Source of the DNA: Mesorhizobium sp. Root102
Lineage (GTDB): Bacteria; Pseudomonadota; Alphaproteobacteria; Rhizobiales; Rhizobiaceae
Assembly (NCBI RefSeq): GCF_001425625.1
Contig: NZ_LMCP01000015.1
Span: 68,661-132,660 of the forward strand
Length of the DNA stretch: 64,000 nucleotides
Direction of reading: 5' to 3'
In this document: positions 1 through 10,810 of the stretch, in pieces
Position numbering within the stretch: the stretch's first letter is position 1
Layout: each line of letters starts with the position of its first letter
Notes under the pieces: model-generated
Seen by the model: the letters and a program-made list of their open reading frames with translations, nothing else
What the model was told of the DNA's origin: nothing
Databases searched by the model: none
Made by a program: the position numbers and the translations under genes

Positions 1-129
1 CGTTGCAAAGGGCGGGTTGCTTCCCATATTCCGGCCACGGGCTTGGAAATGCCGTCAAAGCATTGTATTGAGCCGCCTCCAATTCACCGGTCGTGTCCGC
101 GGCCGGGCAAGGCCTTGCCAGGATAAACT

Positions 130-600
130 ATGGAAACCGTACTGATCGTCATCCATCTCATGGTCGTGCTCGCCCTTGTCGGCGTGGTGCTGCTGCAGCG
201 TTCCGAAGGCGGCGGCCTCGGCATCGGTGGCGGATCCGGCTTCATGACCGCGCGTGGCGCGGCCAATGCGCTGACGCGTGCGACGGCGATCCTGGCGGCC
301 GCCTTCTTCGCCACGTCGCTGACACTGTCGATCGTTGCCCGCTACGGCGAGAAGCCGATCGACATCCTCGACCGCGTGCCGGCGACATCGGATGGTGCCG
401 GCAAGGGTGTGCTCAACCAATTGCCCGGCACGACCACCCCGGCGCCTGCCGGCACCACCACGCCGACGCCGCCGTCCGGCAATGATGCCGCGGCTCCGGC
501 GACTGCCCCGGCCACGGCGCCTGCGGCTGGTTCGACGCCGCCGACAACCAATGGCGCCGCTCCCGCGGCGCCGGCGACCCCGCAGGTCCCGAACCAGTAG
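130..600 (+). CDS. secG: Preprotein translocase subunit SecG
   Basis: Small membrane subunit of the SecYEG channel, which assists SecA-driven export across the inner membrane. Two hydrophobic segments (about residues 3-20 and 53-73) flank the family hallmark, a glycine-rich cytoplasmic loop with LLQRSEGGG and GIGGGSG. After residue 85 comes a long tail rich in Ala, Pro and Thr (TTTPAP-type repeats), usual in alphaproteobacterial SecG and probably disordered. The start follows a CCAGGA ribosome site. The 129 bases upstream hold a 14-base palindrome (106-119) and no other gene. SecG by topology and motif; the tail has no known role. Confidence 0.95.
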   Translation: METVLIVIHLMVVLALVGVVLLQRSEGGGLGIGGGSGFMTARGAANALTRATAILAAAFFATSLTLSIVARYGEKPIDILDRVPATSDGAGKGVLNQLPGTTTPAPAGTTTPTPPSGNDAAAPATAPATAPAAGSTPPTTNGAAPAAPATPQVPNQ

Positions 601-615
601 TCTTCGGCGCCTTAA

Positions 616-650
616 GCCGCGATCTGTGGTCGTTTGAACACAGTCGCGGC
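616..650 (+). terminator. Hairpin after secG
   Basis: A 7-bp stem (616-622 with 644-650) is continued by a 5-bp inner stem (624-628 with 639-643), 15 bases after the secG stop. No T-run follows on the plus strand, so it may be a weak terminator or a 3' stabilising hairpin. Confidence 0.4.
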
Positions 651-811
651 AAATGCAGCAAAATCACGAAGATTCGACTGGGTGAGGCGCGGCCCCACGC
701 TTGAGGCGTCCGCGCTTATTCGACTATAGATTGCGCGCGGCATTTCCGGCGCCCTTGGGGGGCGCTGGGCGACGCCGTGGGCAACAAGCATAGAACGATC
801 GGATCTTCGCC

Positions 812-1936
812 ATGCAGCTTCGCAGCTTCATCTTCCTGGGACTTTGCGCCGCACTCGGCATGAGTTCCCCAGCCTTCGCCGGTGCGCCGGCAAATATGGC
901 CGCACCTTCAGTTGAGAAAACCGGCGCCATCAATGTCGCCGTCAAGAGTGATGCGTCGCAATTGAAGCTCCTCAAGAAGAAGAAAAACCCGACACCGGAC
1001 GACCTCGCCCAGATCAAGAAGATCGAGGCCAAGATCGTTGCCGACAAGGAGGCCGCCAAAGCCAAGGCACTCGAAGCCAGGAAACTGGCAATGCGCGAGG
1101 CGGCCAAGGCAAGGGCTGACGCGGAACGGCAGGCGTTCCTGGCGAAGAAGGGCAAGAGCGCACCGGCAACCGAGGTGGCCGATGCCAAGCCGGCCAAGAA
1201 ACAGGCTGCCAAGATCATCGAGCCAATCGAACCGATCGCGCCGATCCAGTCGGCAGAGCCGCTTCCGGCGGAGGCGATGAACGTCGCCTTGACCGGCAAC
1301 AATGGCGAGCTGCGCAGTGAGGTCATCGGCCAGAAGCAGCCGAGCAGCGGCGGTCTGTTCGCCGGCCTCTTCGGCGGCACCTCGTCCTCTTCATCGATTT
1401 CATATCTCCCCGAGACACGGGCCCTCGACCAGGCTCTCGCCAAGAGAGAAGCCAAGAAGCAGTTCAAGGTGAAGCCGGAATTCGTGCCGCAGGACGTGGA
1501 ATTCAGCGGTTACGATGCCGGCACCATCGTCATCGACACCAGCGCGCGACGCCTCTACCTCGTCGAATCGTCCTCCACCGCGCGCCGCTACGCCATTGCG
1601 GTCGGCCGCGAGGGCCTGCAGTTCAAGGGCACGGTCGCGGTCGGCGACAAGCAGGAATGGCCGCGTTGGATCCCGACGCTGGATATGCAGAAGCGCGAGC
1701 CGAAGCATTACGGCCAGTACAAGGATGGCATGCCCGGCGGTGGCCAGAATCCGCTCGGCGCGCGCGCCATCTATCTCTATGACGGCAAGAAGGACACGCA
1801 TCTGCGCATCCACGGCACCATCGCGCCGCAGTCGATCGGAACCAGCGCCTCGAATGGCTGCTTCCGCATGATCAACGAGCACGTCATGGACCTCTACAGC
1901 CGCGTCAGGGTAGGCACCAAGGTCGTTATCATCTGA
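812..1936 (+). CDS. Secreted L,D-transpeptidase (YkuD domain)
   Basis: Cell-wall enzyme predicted to make 3-3 peptidoglycan cross-links or attach proteins to peptidoglycan in the periplasm. An N-terminal signal peptide (about residues 1-24, ending near PAFAG) is followed by a Lys/Ala-rich, probably coiled region (about 50-130), a linker, and a C-terminal YkuD domain (about 235-374). The active-site signature is present: HGT at 334 and S-x-GC with the nucleophile Cys at 350 (SNGCFRM). The charged coil is unusually long for this family and may span or bind the wall. It stands alone between secG and pyrG and ends at a strong terminator. A second, different L,D-transpeptidase lies at 29.6 kb. Confidence 0.9.
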   Translation: MQLRSFIFLGLCAALGMSSPAFAGAPANMAAPSVEKTGAINVAVKSDASQLKLLKKKKNPTPDDLAQIKKIEAKIVADKEAAKAKALEARKLAMREAAKARADAERQAFLAKKGKSAPATEVADAKPAKKQAAKIIEPIEPIAPIQSAEPLPAEAMNVALTGNNGELRSEVIGQKQPSSGGLFAGLFGGTSSSSSISYLPETRALDQALAKREAKKQFKVKPEFVPQDVEFSGYDAGTIVIDTSARRLYLVESSSTARRYAIAVGREGLQFKGTVAVGDKQEWPRWIPTLDMQKREPKHYGQYKDGMPGGGQNPLGARAIYLYDGKKDTHLRIHGTIAPQSIGTSASNGCFRMINEHVMDLYSRVRVGTKVVII

Positions 1937-1955
1937 CGTTTCCATCATTCTGCCG

Positions 1956-1986
1956 AAAGGGCCGGCTCAGCCGGCCCTTTTGTTTT
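1956..1986 (+). terminator. Rho-independent terminator
   Basis: A perfect 11-bp stem (1956-1966 with 1970-1980), loop TCA, then a T-rich tail TTTGTTTT. It ends the L,D-transpeptidase transcript and insulates pyrG. Confidence 0.9.
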
Positions 1987-2070
1987 GCCCTGTTCACGAC
2001 CCGAGCGCCTTCTTGGGAAAAAGCCTTCGCGGCGGTTTTTTCTCTGGCGGAATCAATCCGGCCGCGTTAA

Positions 2071-3711
<1,641 letters not shown>

Positions 3712-3724
3712 CCGGCCGCGCTCG

Positions 3725-4270
3725 ATGCAGACCTATGTCGCGCTGCTCTACAGCATCATCCTGGGCGAGGGGCGACGGGTCGTCATGGCCGATCTCAAGG
3801 CCATGGCGGAACAGCTCGGGCTGAAGAACCCGCGGACCTTGGTGGCGACCGGCAATCTGGTCTTCGAGGCGCCGGCAACTGATATCGCCGATCTGGAGCA
3901 GCGGCTGGAAGCAGCCTTCGAAAAGACCTTCGGCCGCCATGTCGACATCATCGTGCGCAATGCGCAGAACTGGCTGACGCTTGCCGCCGGCAATCCGTTC
4001 CCGGCCGAATCAGCCTTGGTGGGCGACCAGGTGGCGGTACGGGTGATGCGCGAGCCTGCACCCGTGGACGCCGTAGCAGCGCTCCAGGCCTATGTCGCCG
4101 AGGACGAGAAGGTTGTGTCGGTCAGCGGCGACATCTGGGTCGTCTTTTCGCGCGCGAGGCCAAGCTCGCGGCTTCTTGCGGCGACCAACCACAAACGCAT
4201 GGGCATCGGCACCTCGCGCAACTGGAACACCGTGCGCAGACTGGCCGAGATGGTGGACAGTAGGCAGTAG
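3725..4270 (+). CDS. DUF1697 family protein
   Basis: Cytosolic protein of about 181 residues matching the DUF1697 family: start MQTYVALLYSI, then DLKAMAEQLGLKNPRTLVATGNLVFEA, an SGNLVF-like signature early in the protein, and a GTSRNWNTVRRL motif near the end. The biochemical role of the family is unknown. It begins 13 bases after the pyrG stop and is probably co-transcribed with it. The stop codon sits inside a perfect inverted repeat. Confidence 0.8.
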   Translation: MQTYVALLYSIILGEGRRVVMADLKAMAEQLGLKNPRTLVATGNLVFEAPATDIADLEQRLEAAFEKTFGRHVDIIVRNAQNWLTLAAGNPFPAESALVGDQVAVRVMREPAPVDAVAALQAYVAEDEKVVSVSGDIWVVFSRARPSSRLLAATNHKRMGIGTSRNWNTVRRLAEMVDSRQ

Positions 4271-4295
4271 GCTCCCTAACACCTACTGCCTACTG
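4258..4295. terminator. 14-bp inverted repeat between convergent genes
   Basis: Perfect 14-bp arms (4258-4271 and 4282-4295) with a 10-base loop. The arms are built from a repeated 7-mer (AGTAGGC / CTACTGC) and overlap the stop of the DUF1697 gene. The site lies between converging genes and could end transcription from both sides, though T-runs are weak. Confidence 0.5.
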
Positions 4296-4303
4296 CGTCA
4301 TTT

Positions 4304-5761
4304 TCAAGCCTTTGCCGTCTTCGCTCCAGCGCCCAAAGCGGCGGTGCGCAGCACATAGTAGATGATGCCGGCAATCGCCACGCCGAAGAACCAGCCATAG
4401 ACTCCCCACCAGGACGGCAGCCAGTTGGTGAAGTTCGGCAGGATCGACGAGAAGATGGCGCCGATGCCGGCGGCGATGAAGGCATTGACGTGCCAGCCGC
4501 CCTGGAAGCGGAACTCGCCGTCCTCGCGATAGAGCGCCTCGACGTCGACCTCGCCTTTGCGGATCAGATAGTAGTCGACCATCATCACCCCGAAGATCGG
4601 CCCCATCGTCGCGCCGATGATGTTGACGAAGGAGGCGGCACTGCCTTCCCACGGTGCGAAGGGATAGAGCAGCAGGGCGATCACGGCTGCGATATAGCCC
4701 CCCTTCTTGAAGTCGATCTGCCTGGGAAAGACGTTGGAGAAGTCGAAGGCCGGCGAGACGAAGTTTGCCACCACGTTGATGCCGAGGGTTGCTATCGCAA
4801 AGGTCAAGGCTGCGAGCGCTGCCAGGAACCAGCTGTCGAATTTCGCCGAGATCTGGTCGGGATGCAGCAGCACTTCGCCATAGACGTCAAAGGCGGCAAT
4901 GGTGGTGACGCCGGCGACCAGCGAGAACAGGATCAGGTTGATCGGCAAGCCCCAGATGTTGCCCTTGCGCAGCGATGCCTTGTCCGGCGCGTAACGGGCG
5001 AAATCGCAGAAATTGAGATAAAGCGCGGAAAAGTAGGTGACCCAGATCGCCGCCACCGCAAACAGCGACGTCCACGATCCCGGCGTGCCCGGCACGCCTG
5101 CATCCTTGGTCTTGTCCAGCAGCACGTCCATCGGAATGTCGCTGGTGAAGGCAAATCTCCCGGATTTGACGCAGAGATAGATCGCCAGGATCAGCATCAT
5201 CACCCACACGGCAGGGCCGGCCCAGTCCTGGAAGCGGCGCACCGTTTCCATGCCGTTCTGGATGATCAGCAGTTGCAGCGCCCAGATGACCACGAAGCAG
5301 ATCACCTCCAGGCCGGTGTGGCCGAGGAAATGCGTGTTGGCGTTGAAATCGGCGAACCATTGCGAGCGGATCAGCAGCGCAACGATCGCGCCGGAGGCGG
5401 CGGCCGTCTGTGCGCCGTACCAGAAGCAGGCGACGACGGCGCGCACCAGCGCCGGTATGTTGGCGCCCCAGATGCCGAAAGAGGCGCGGGCAAGCACGGG
5501 GTAGGGCACGCCGGTCTTCACGCCGGCATAACCGACCATGTTCATCAGCGCATAGATGATCAGCGAGCCGATACCGATGGCGATGATGAAGTTGACGAAG
5601 CCGCCGCAGAACAGAAACAGGCTGGCGGCCAGATAGTAGCCCCAGAGGCTGTGAACGTCCGACGTCCAGACGTTGAAGATCGAGAATGGTCCCCAGTTTC
5701 GAACTTTGGCTGGGGCCAGATCCTCGTTGTATAGATCAGGTGAAGCACCCTGTATTGTCAT
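4304..5761 (-). CDS. NCS1 family nucleobase:cation symporter
   Basis: Inner-membrane symporter expected to bring in a purine, pyrimidine, hydantoin or allantoin-type compound with a cation. The protein (about 485 residues) has about 12 hydrophobic segments and NCS1 landmarks: an N-terminal NEDLAP-x-RNW-x-PFSIF segment, SLWGYYLAASLF, and GVPYPVLARASFGIWGANIP. I chose ATG 5761, preceded by AAGGGGA; a GTG 24 bases upstream has no ribosome site. Substrate cannot be told from sequence alone. No catabolic genes lie beside it; upstream is a degraded ABC gene. Confidence 0.9.
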   Translation of the reverse strand: MTIQGASPDLYNEDLAPAKVRNWGPFSIFNVWTSDVHSLWGYYLAASLFLFCGGFVNFIIAIGIGSLIIYALMNMVGYAGVKTGVPYPVLARASFGIWGANIPALVRAVVACFWYGAQTAAASGAIVALLIRSQWFADFNANTHFLGHTGLEVICFVVIWALQLLIIQNGMETVRRFQDWAGPAVWVMMLILAIYLCVKSGRFAFTSDIPMDVLLDKTKDAGVPGTPGSWTSLFAVAAIWVTYFSALYLNFCDFARYAPDKASLRKGNIWGLPINLILFSLVAGVTTIAAFDVYGEVLLHPDQISAKFDSWFLAALAALTFAIATLGINVVANFVSPAFDFSNVFPRQIDFKKGGYIAAVIALLLYPFAPWEGSAASFVNIIGATMGPIFGVMMVDYYLIRKGEVDVEALYREDGEFRFQGGWHVNAFIAAGIGAIFSSILPNFTNWLPSWWGVYGWFFGVAIAGIIYYVLRTAALGAGAKTAKA

Positions 5762-5930
5762 TGCAATGTTCCCCTTTTGCAGCACGCGCCCTCACGCGTT
5801 GGCCGCATGCAGGGTAAGCCTGACGCTGGGGAACGGACAAGCAACCTATTTGCCGGCTTTGGCCTTAAAGATATTCAATGAGAACTGCGATTATCGATGC
5901 GACCCAATGGTGGGTCACCACCGATGATTC

Positions 5931-6761
5931 GAATTTCGACGCCTGACCGTGCGGCGCGGCGATAGGTCGGGCTGGTTGGCGAATCCGGCTGCGGCAAGTC
6001 CACGCTGGCGCGCTGCCTGGTGAGGCTCTACGACATATCGGACGGCCAGCTCCTGTTCGAAGGTGACGACATCACTTCCAAGCCGCTGTCCGACCTCCGG
6101 CCGCTCCGGCGCCGCCTGCAATGGTTTTCCAGGACCCGTCGGCTTCGCTCAATCCGCGCCGGCGCGTCGGCAACCTGGTGGCCGAGCCGCTGCGTATCCA
6201 TAGCAAGCTTTCGTCGAGCGAGATCAACAAACGCGTCGCGGAACTGTTCGACCTCGTCGGGTTGCTGCCGGATCATGTCATGCGGCATCCGCATGAATTT
6301 TCCGGCGGACAGCGCCAAGGTGTCGGCATCGCTCGGGCCATTGCATTGAACCCCGATCTCGTCGTGGGGCGCAAATCGTCAACCTGCTAGCCGATCTGTA
6401 GGAGAAGCTGCAGCTCACCTACATCTTCATCGCCCACGATCTCCCTGTCGTACGCCAGGTGTCGACCCGCATCGCGGTAATGTATCTCGGCTCGATCGTT
6501 GAGGAAGGGCCGGCGGAGGAAGTGTTTGCAGCACCTGCCCATCCCTACGGCCAGGCGCTGATCTCGGCGGTTCCCGTCGTTGAGACGACGCGCAAGCGCG
6601 TCATCCTGACCGGCGACGTACCGAGCCCGCTCAAGCCGCGATCCGGCTGCCGTTTCCATCCCCGATGCCCGATCGCGGTCGAGCGCTGCCGCAACGAGCG
6701 ACCGCAGCTGAGGGAATATCGACCCGGCCGCAAAGTGGCCTGCCACTTCCCGACGGTTTAG
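5931..6761 (+). pseudogene. Decayed oligopeptide/dipeptide ABC transporter ATPase
   Basis: Remnant of a DppF/OppF-type ATPase. Recognisable in order are LTVRRGD, Walker A (GESGCGKST), Q-loop ([13 protein letters not shown]), signature (SGGQRQ) and the C-terminal oligopeptide domain with [10 protein letters not shown], ending at 6761. Single-base losses break the frame near 5964 and 6120. About 40 bases are missing at 6366, removing Walker B and the D-loop. An in-frame TAG at 6399 replaces a likely CAG. It cannot make an active ATPase. The partner permease and binding-protein genes are absent from the window. Confidence 0.9.
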
Positions 6762-6876
6762 CCGGCATCCATCGACCAAAGATTCTTCAATAATTCTGTT
6801 TTCGGCGTGGAACAAACCGTCGGAAGGGGCGTTTCGTAGAGTTCGATCAAGCGGTATCGCGGTCGACCGGGAGGAA

Positions 6877-7179
6877 ATGATGGATCTGCAGTTCTTTTCG
6901 CCCGTGAGGATTTCGCGCGGGCAGGGTCATCCTGCTGAAGAAGTCGATAGTGTTGCCGAGGCCATGGTGTTCTTGCGGAAATGGCCGACGGGACGGCGCG
7001 GTCCGGTCTATCAGTGCGCGCTGAATTGCTGCTCGGCCGCCTTGTCGGGCCAGATGTCGGCGGAGGAAGCAAGAAAAGCGTTCACAGGCTTTGCCCGCAT
7101 CACGCGCCTTCTCGATGATGATATGGCGTTGCCGGTCGCTGGCGAAAGCATGGCAAGCGTGCACGCCCTGCGGCGGTAG
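6877..7179 (+). CDS. DUF982 domain protein
   Basis: A 100-residue cytosolic protein of the DUF982 family, largely restricted to rhizobia and relatives and of unknown function. Family-like features are a central FLRKWPTGRRGPVYQCAL block, a following cysteine, and SAEEARKAFTGFARI near the C-terminus. A GGGAGGAA ribosome site stands before two adjacent ATG codons (6877 and 6880); spacing favours the second slightly. It is the only intact gene between two broken genes. Confidence 0.75.
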   Translation: MMDLQFFSPVRISRGQGHPAEEVDSVAEAMVFLRKWPTGRRGPVYQCALNCCSAALSGQMSAEEARKAFTGFARITRLLDDDMALPVAGESMASVHALRR

Positions 7180-7283
7180 GCGCCTGTTGTCTTGACGGTC
7201 TTGCAAGGTCTCGCGCCATGGCGGCGCGGGTCGTGTTTTGCGATGCGCTCCGGAAATAGTGGGCATCGAAAGTTCGGCCGGTC

Positions 7284-7445
7284 AAAGGTCCGTCTCCACA
7301 TCGATCACCGCGTCCAATCGATCACCGCGTCCGGTTCGAACAGGGCGGTCATGCCGTCGACATCGCCCGCATGCTGCCGCGAAACCAGCAGGGGCTACAG
7401 TTGCTGGGGATCGTAGACAGGCTTTCTGTCTGCTGGGTCGCCCAT
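7284..7445 (-). pseudogene. Remnant of an NTF2/SnoaL-like protein
   Basis: Read from ATG 7445 on the minus strand it begins like a short SnoaL/NTF2-fold protein (ADRKPVYDPQQL, then PLLVSRQHAGDVDGMTALFEPDAVID). A TAG at 7395-7397 interrupts it, and a 17-bp tandem duplication (16-bp copies at 7300-7315 and 7317-7332) shifts the frame right after AVID. Homology is not visible beyond that. Family assignment rests on pattern recognition of about 45 residues. Confidence 0.55.
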
Positions 7446-7635
7446 GTTGACCTCCGCTGCGCTTTCAAACCAAACCCTAACGCAAACCCTTCGCCCCGTC
7501 CGTGACAGGTCGCGGAATTTTCTGGATCAGCGTTGCCACCGATCGGCGGCCTCAAAAGGCGGCGGTTGAAAGAAGCGGCAAATAGGCTAAATAGGCGCCG
7601 CAATGGCCCGATTTGGCCGACCTCGATTGGACGAC

Positions 7636-8625
7636 ATGCGGGAAGCAAAGCTTGCCATAGCGCCCATGATGGACTGGACGGATCGGCATTGCCGATTCTT
7701 CCACCGCCAGCTGACGAGCCGTGCGCTGCTCTACACCGAGATGGTGGTGGCCGACGCGGTCATCCATGGCGCGCGCGAGCGGCTGCTCGGTTTCGATGCA
7801 GCGGAACATCCGGTCGCCCTGCAACTCGGCGGCTCGGATCGCGAAAAACTTGCCGAGGCGGCGCGCATCGGCGAGGCTTTTGGCTATGACGAGATCAACC
7901 TGAATGTCGGCTGTCCGTCAGACCGCGTCCAGTCGGGTACGTTCGGCGCCTGCCTGATGAAGGTGCCGGACCTCGTCGCCGGCTGCGTCGCGGCGATGAA
8001 AGCGGCGGTGACAATTCCCGTCACCGTCAAATGCCGCATCGGCGTCGACGACCAGGATCCGGAACCGGCCCTCGATGCGCTGGCGGATGGTGTTTTCGAC
8101 GCCGGCGCCGACGCGCTGTGGGTGCATGCGCGCAAGGCGTGGCTGGAAGGGCTGAGCCCCAAGGAGAACCGCGACATTCCGCCGCTCGATTACAACAGGG
8201 TCTATCGGCTGAAGGCCAGAAAACACAACGAGTTCATTGGCATCAATGGCGGCATTCTGTCGATTGAAGAGGCTCGGACGCATCTCGACCATGTCGATGG
8301 CGCTATGCTTGGCCGTGCCGCTTATCACACGCCCGGCATTCTGGCCGGCGTCGATGCCGCTTTCTACGGTGCTCAGTCCGAGCCGTTCGATTTCGCCGCG
8401 CTGATCGATGTGATGGCGGACTATGCGGCACGCCATATCGAGCAGGGCGGGCGGCTTGGCCACGTCACGCGTCATATGGTCGGGCTGTTCCACGGTTTGC
8501 CCGGTGCGCGCCGCTACCGCCAGATCCTGTCCACCGACGCGACCCGACCCGGAGCCGGACCGGACGTGCTTAAAGCGGCTTTCGCCGCCGTCGATTTCGG
8601 TGGAGCAGCAGCCGAAGCGGCTTGA
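7636..8625 (+). CDS. dusA: tRNA-dihydrouridine(20/20a) synthase
   Basis: FMN enzyme that reduces uridine in the D-loop of tRNAs. The TIM-barrel start APMMDWTDRHCRFFHR, the central NVGCPSDRVQSG, the catalytic Cys in GTFGACLM and the KCRIGVDD motif are typical of the DusA branch. The ATG at 7636 gives a normal length of about 329 residues; an upstream in-frame ATG at 7603 would add 11. It converges on the aspartic protease gene with a 10-base gap. Confidence 0.95.
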   Translation: MREAKLAIAPMMDWTDRHCRFFHRQLTSRALLYTEMVVADAVIHGARERLLGFDAAEHPVALQLGGSDREKLAEAARIGEAFGYDEINLNVGCPSDRVQSGTFGACLMKVPDLVAGCVAAMKAAVTIPVTVKCRIGVDDQDPEPALDALADGVFDAGADALWVHARKAWLEGLSPKENRDIPPLDYNRVYRLKARKHNEFIGINGGILSIEEARTHLDHVDGAMLGRAAYHTPGILAGVDAAFYGAQSEPFDFAALIDVMADYAARHIEQGGRLGHVTRHMVGLFHGLPGARRYRQILSTDATRPGAGPDVLKAAFAAVDFGGAAAEAA

Positions 8626-8635
8626 GCTTCGAGAA

Positions 8636-9340
8636 TCAATCCCTGAGGATCATGCGGTCGCCGCGCACGTCGAAGCCCGACAGTGAACTGATGAAGTTCA
8701 TGCCGAGCAGGGACTGGCTGAGCATGCCGGGTGCGGCGATCATGACCGGCATGTTCCTGCGCACGATACCGCCGATCGCAATCTCATCGGTTTTGACGGC
8801 CGCGGCGCGCGCCATGCCGTTGGCGGTCGAAACCGGTATTGTGTAATTGAGCGCCGCTGGATTGAACCCGGCGGCTTGCGCATCCTGCGACGTCAGCACG
8901 GTGCTGGTCGCGCCGGTGTCCACCACGGCTCGGATCGGGTTGCCGTTGACCAGGATGCGCGCTTCGAAATGGCCATTGTCCGCCTTGTCGAGCGTCACCG
9001 TGGCGTGACCGTCTTCGACGCCGAGGGCCAGCGGGCTGCCGGGAACAAGGCCAGCGGTCACGCGGCTGGCCACATCCTGCAACTCATAACGATACTGGTA
9101 GCCGGCGATCAGCGCGAGCACGATCGCCACCCAGGCGCCGAGGTTGCGGGCCATGGCGCCCAGGGGCCTGCCCGAGCGAAGCAGGCCTGCGCCGATGAGG
9201 GCGCCAAAGGCGCCGAGCCAGATCAGCCGGCTGAAATCATAATTTTCGACGCCAAACGTGCTGCCGGCGGAATCGTTGAGCATCAGCAAGACTGCTCCCA
9301 CCCCGATCGCGGCCATCAGTATCCAGAACAGTCGGCTCAT
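8636..9340 (-). CDS. Membrane-anchored retropepsin-like aspartic protease (TIGR02281)
   Basis: Single-domain aspartic protease resembling half of a pepsin, expected to work as a dimer facing the periplasm. Three hydrophobic segments (about residues 5-22, 38-55, 68-82) precede the catalytic domain, whose active site is the D-T-G-A motif at Asp141 (AVVDTGATSTVLT); the flap and final strand region (LLGMNFISSLSGFDVRGDRMIL) are also present. It matches the clan AA, TIGR02281 type found in alphaproteobacteria. Substrate unknown. The DUF1289 gene lies just upstream on the same strand, 7 bases apart. Confidence 0.85.
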   Translation of the reverse strand: MSRLFWILMAAIGVGAVLLMLNDSAGSTFGVENYDFSRLIWLGAFGALIGAGLLRSGRPLGAMARNLGAWVAIVLALIAGYQYRYELQDVASRVTAGLVPGSPLALGVEDGHATVTLDKADNGHFEARILVNGNPIRAVVDTGATSTVLTSQDAQAAGFNPAALNYTIPVSTANGMARAAAVKTDEIAIGGIVRRNMPVMIAAPGMLSQSLLGMNFISSLSGFDVRGDRMILRD

Positions 9341-9347
9341 CCGCGCC

Positions 9348-9581
9348 TCACGAAAGCGCGTCGCGTTCGCGCGCCATGCGGGCGCGGCGCGTTTCCCGGC
9401 GCGGCCGGCGCTCGACCGTTTCCAGCCGGGCAGGCAATTCAGCCATGACGCTGCGGCGCGTTTCCGGCGTCATCCCGATCCAGCCGCCGATTTCCTCGCG
9501 CGTGCGGCCGCACCCGAAACAGAAGCCGGTTTTCATGTCGATCGAACAGACCAGGATGCAGGGAGATTCGATGGCCGTCAT
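9348..9581 (-). CDS. DUF1289 domain protein
   Basis: A 77-residue protein with the compact cysteine pattern of DUF1289: [22 protein letters not shown], then [15 protein letters not shown]. The four close cysteines suggest a metal or iron-sulfur site, inferred from spacing only. The tail is Arg-rich. It heads a probable two-gene unit with the aspartic protease and is divergent from cobT. Confidence 0.85.
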   Translation of the reverse strand: MTAIESPCILVCSIDMKTGFCFGCGRTREEIGGWIGMTPETRRSVMAELPARLETVERRPRRETRRARMARERDALS

Positions 9582-9778
9582 GACTTTCTCTTGGGCTTCC
9601 GACCGGAACCCCGTGTTCCATCACCACATGGTGCAACGGCAAAGCCAATGCAAGCCCCCGCGATTGCGCCCTTCGCGGCCAGCTTTGCGTCAAATGCAGG
9701 ACCATGATCCAGGAGGTTGTGCCAACCACGCAAGGCGGCTATGCCGCTCATCAACTCCAGGGAATGATTGACAACGAG

Positions 9779-10777
9779 ATGACCAGCGCGCTGCCTTTCG
9801 ACGATTTCCGCAACCTGCTGGCCAATCTGCCGGCGGCCGATACGACAGCCAAGGCCCGCGTGCGCACGCTGTTTGCCAAGGCCGACAAATCAAGCAATTC
9901 GCTTGGCCGCATCGAAGACATCGCCGCGTGGCTGGCCGCCTGGAGCGGGCGGGCTCCGCCCGCGGTGACAAGACCACTGATGGCGGTCTTTGCCGGCAAT
10001 CATGGTGTTGTCAGGCACGGCATTTCGCCACGGCCGGTGGCGGCGACCGTCAATGCGGTCGAGCTTTGTGCTGCCGGAGGTGCTGCGATCAACCAGATCT
10101 GCATTGCCAACGATCTCGGGCTGAAGGTTTTCGATCTTGCCCTGCACATCCCGACCGCCGACATCACCGAAGACGCCGCACTGGATGAGCGCGGCTGTGC
10201 CGCCACCATGGCCTTTGGCATGGAAGCGATCGCGGGCGGTACCGATCTCTTGTGCCTGGGCGATCTCGGCGTCGGCAACTCCACCGTCGCCGCAGCCCTG
10301 TTTGCAGCGCTGTTCGGGGGCAGGGGCGTCGACTGGGTCGGCCAGGGGTCGGGCGCCGATGCGGCGATGCAGTTACGCAAGGCGGCGGTTGTCGATGCGG
10401 CGCTGGCCTTTCACGGTGGCCATCTCGGCGACCCGCTCGAGGCGCTGCGCCGGGTCGGTGGCCGTGAGTTCGCGGCAATCGCCGGCGCCATCCTTGCCGC
10501 GCGGATGCAGAAGATTCCGGTGCTGCTCGACGGGCTCGCTGCAACGGCCGCCGCAGCGGTGCTGCACGCCGCCAACCCTGCCGCGCTCGAGCATTGCCTG
10601 CTCGCCAGCCTGTCGCCAGAGCCCGCACACGCCCGCGCCGCCGAACGGCTAGGCCTGCGCCCGTTGCTTGATCTGGGCATCGGCCATGGCGAAGGGGTAG
10701 GGGCCGCTCTTGCCGCGGGCCTGGTCAAGGCCGCCGCGCTGACCAGTTCGGGCATGGCTGCGGCTGCGCGCGGCTAA
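9779..10777 (+). CDS. cobT: Nicotinate-nucleotide--dimethylbenzimidazole phosphoribosyltransferase
   Basis: Transfers ribose-phosphate from nicotinate mononucleotide to 5,6-dimethylbenzimidazole for the lower ligand of cobalamin. Family blocks seen are NSLGRIEDIAAWLAAWSG, FAGNHGVVRHGISP, LGDLGVGNSTVAAAL and, near the end, GIGHGEGVGAAL with the expected catalytic Glu. I chose ATG 9779 (MTSALPFDDFRN), where similarity to the family begins; earlier in-frame ATGs at 9704 and 9763 exist, and the latter has a nearer AGGGA. No other cobalamin gene or riboswitch is present here. Confidence 0.93.
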   Translation: MTSALPFDDFRNLLANLPAADTTAKARVRTLFAKADKSSNSLGRIEDIAAWLAAWSGRAPPAVTRPLMAVFAGNHGVVRHGISPRPVAATVNAVELCAAGGAAINQICIANDLGLKVFDLALHIPTADITEDAALDERGCAATMAFGMEAIAGGTDLLCLGDLGVGNSTVAAALFAALFGGRGVDWVGQGSGADAAMQLRKAAVVDAALAFHGGHLGDPLEALRRVGGREFAAIAGAILAARMQKIPVLLDGLAATAAAAVLHAANPAALEHCLLASLSPEPAHARAAERLGLRPLLDLGIGHGEGVGAALAAGLVKAAALTSSGMAAAARG

Positions 10778-10810
10778 GCACCTGGCACACTTGCATCTCA
10801 ACGACTTCGC

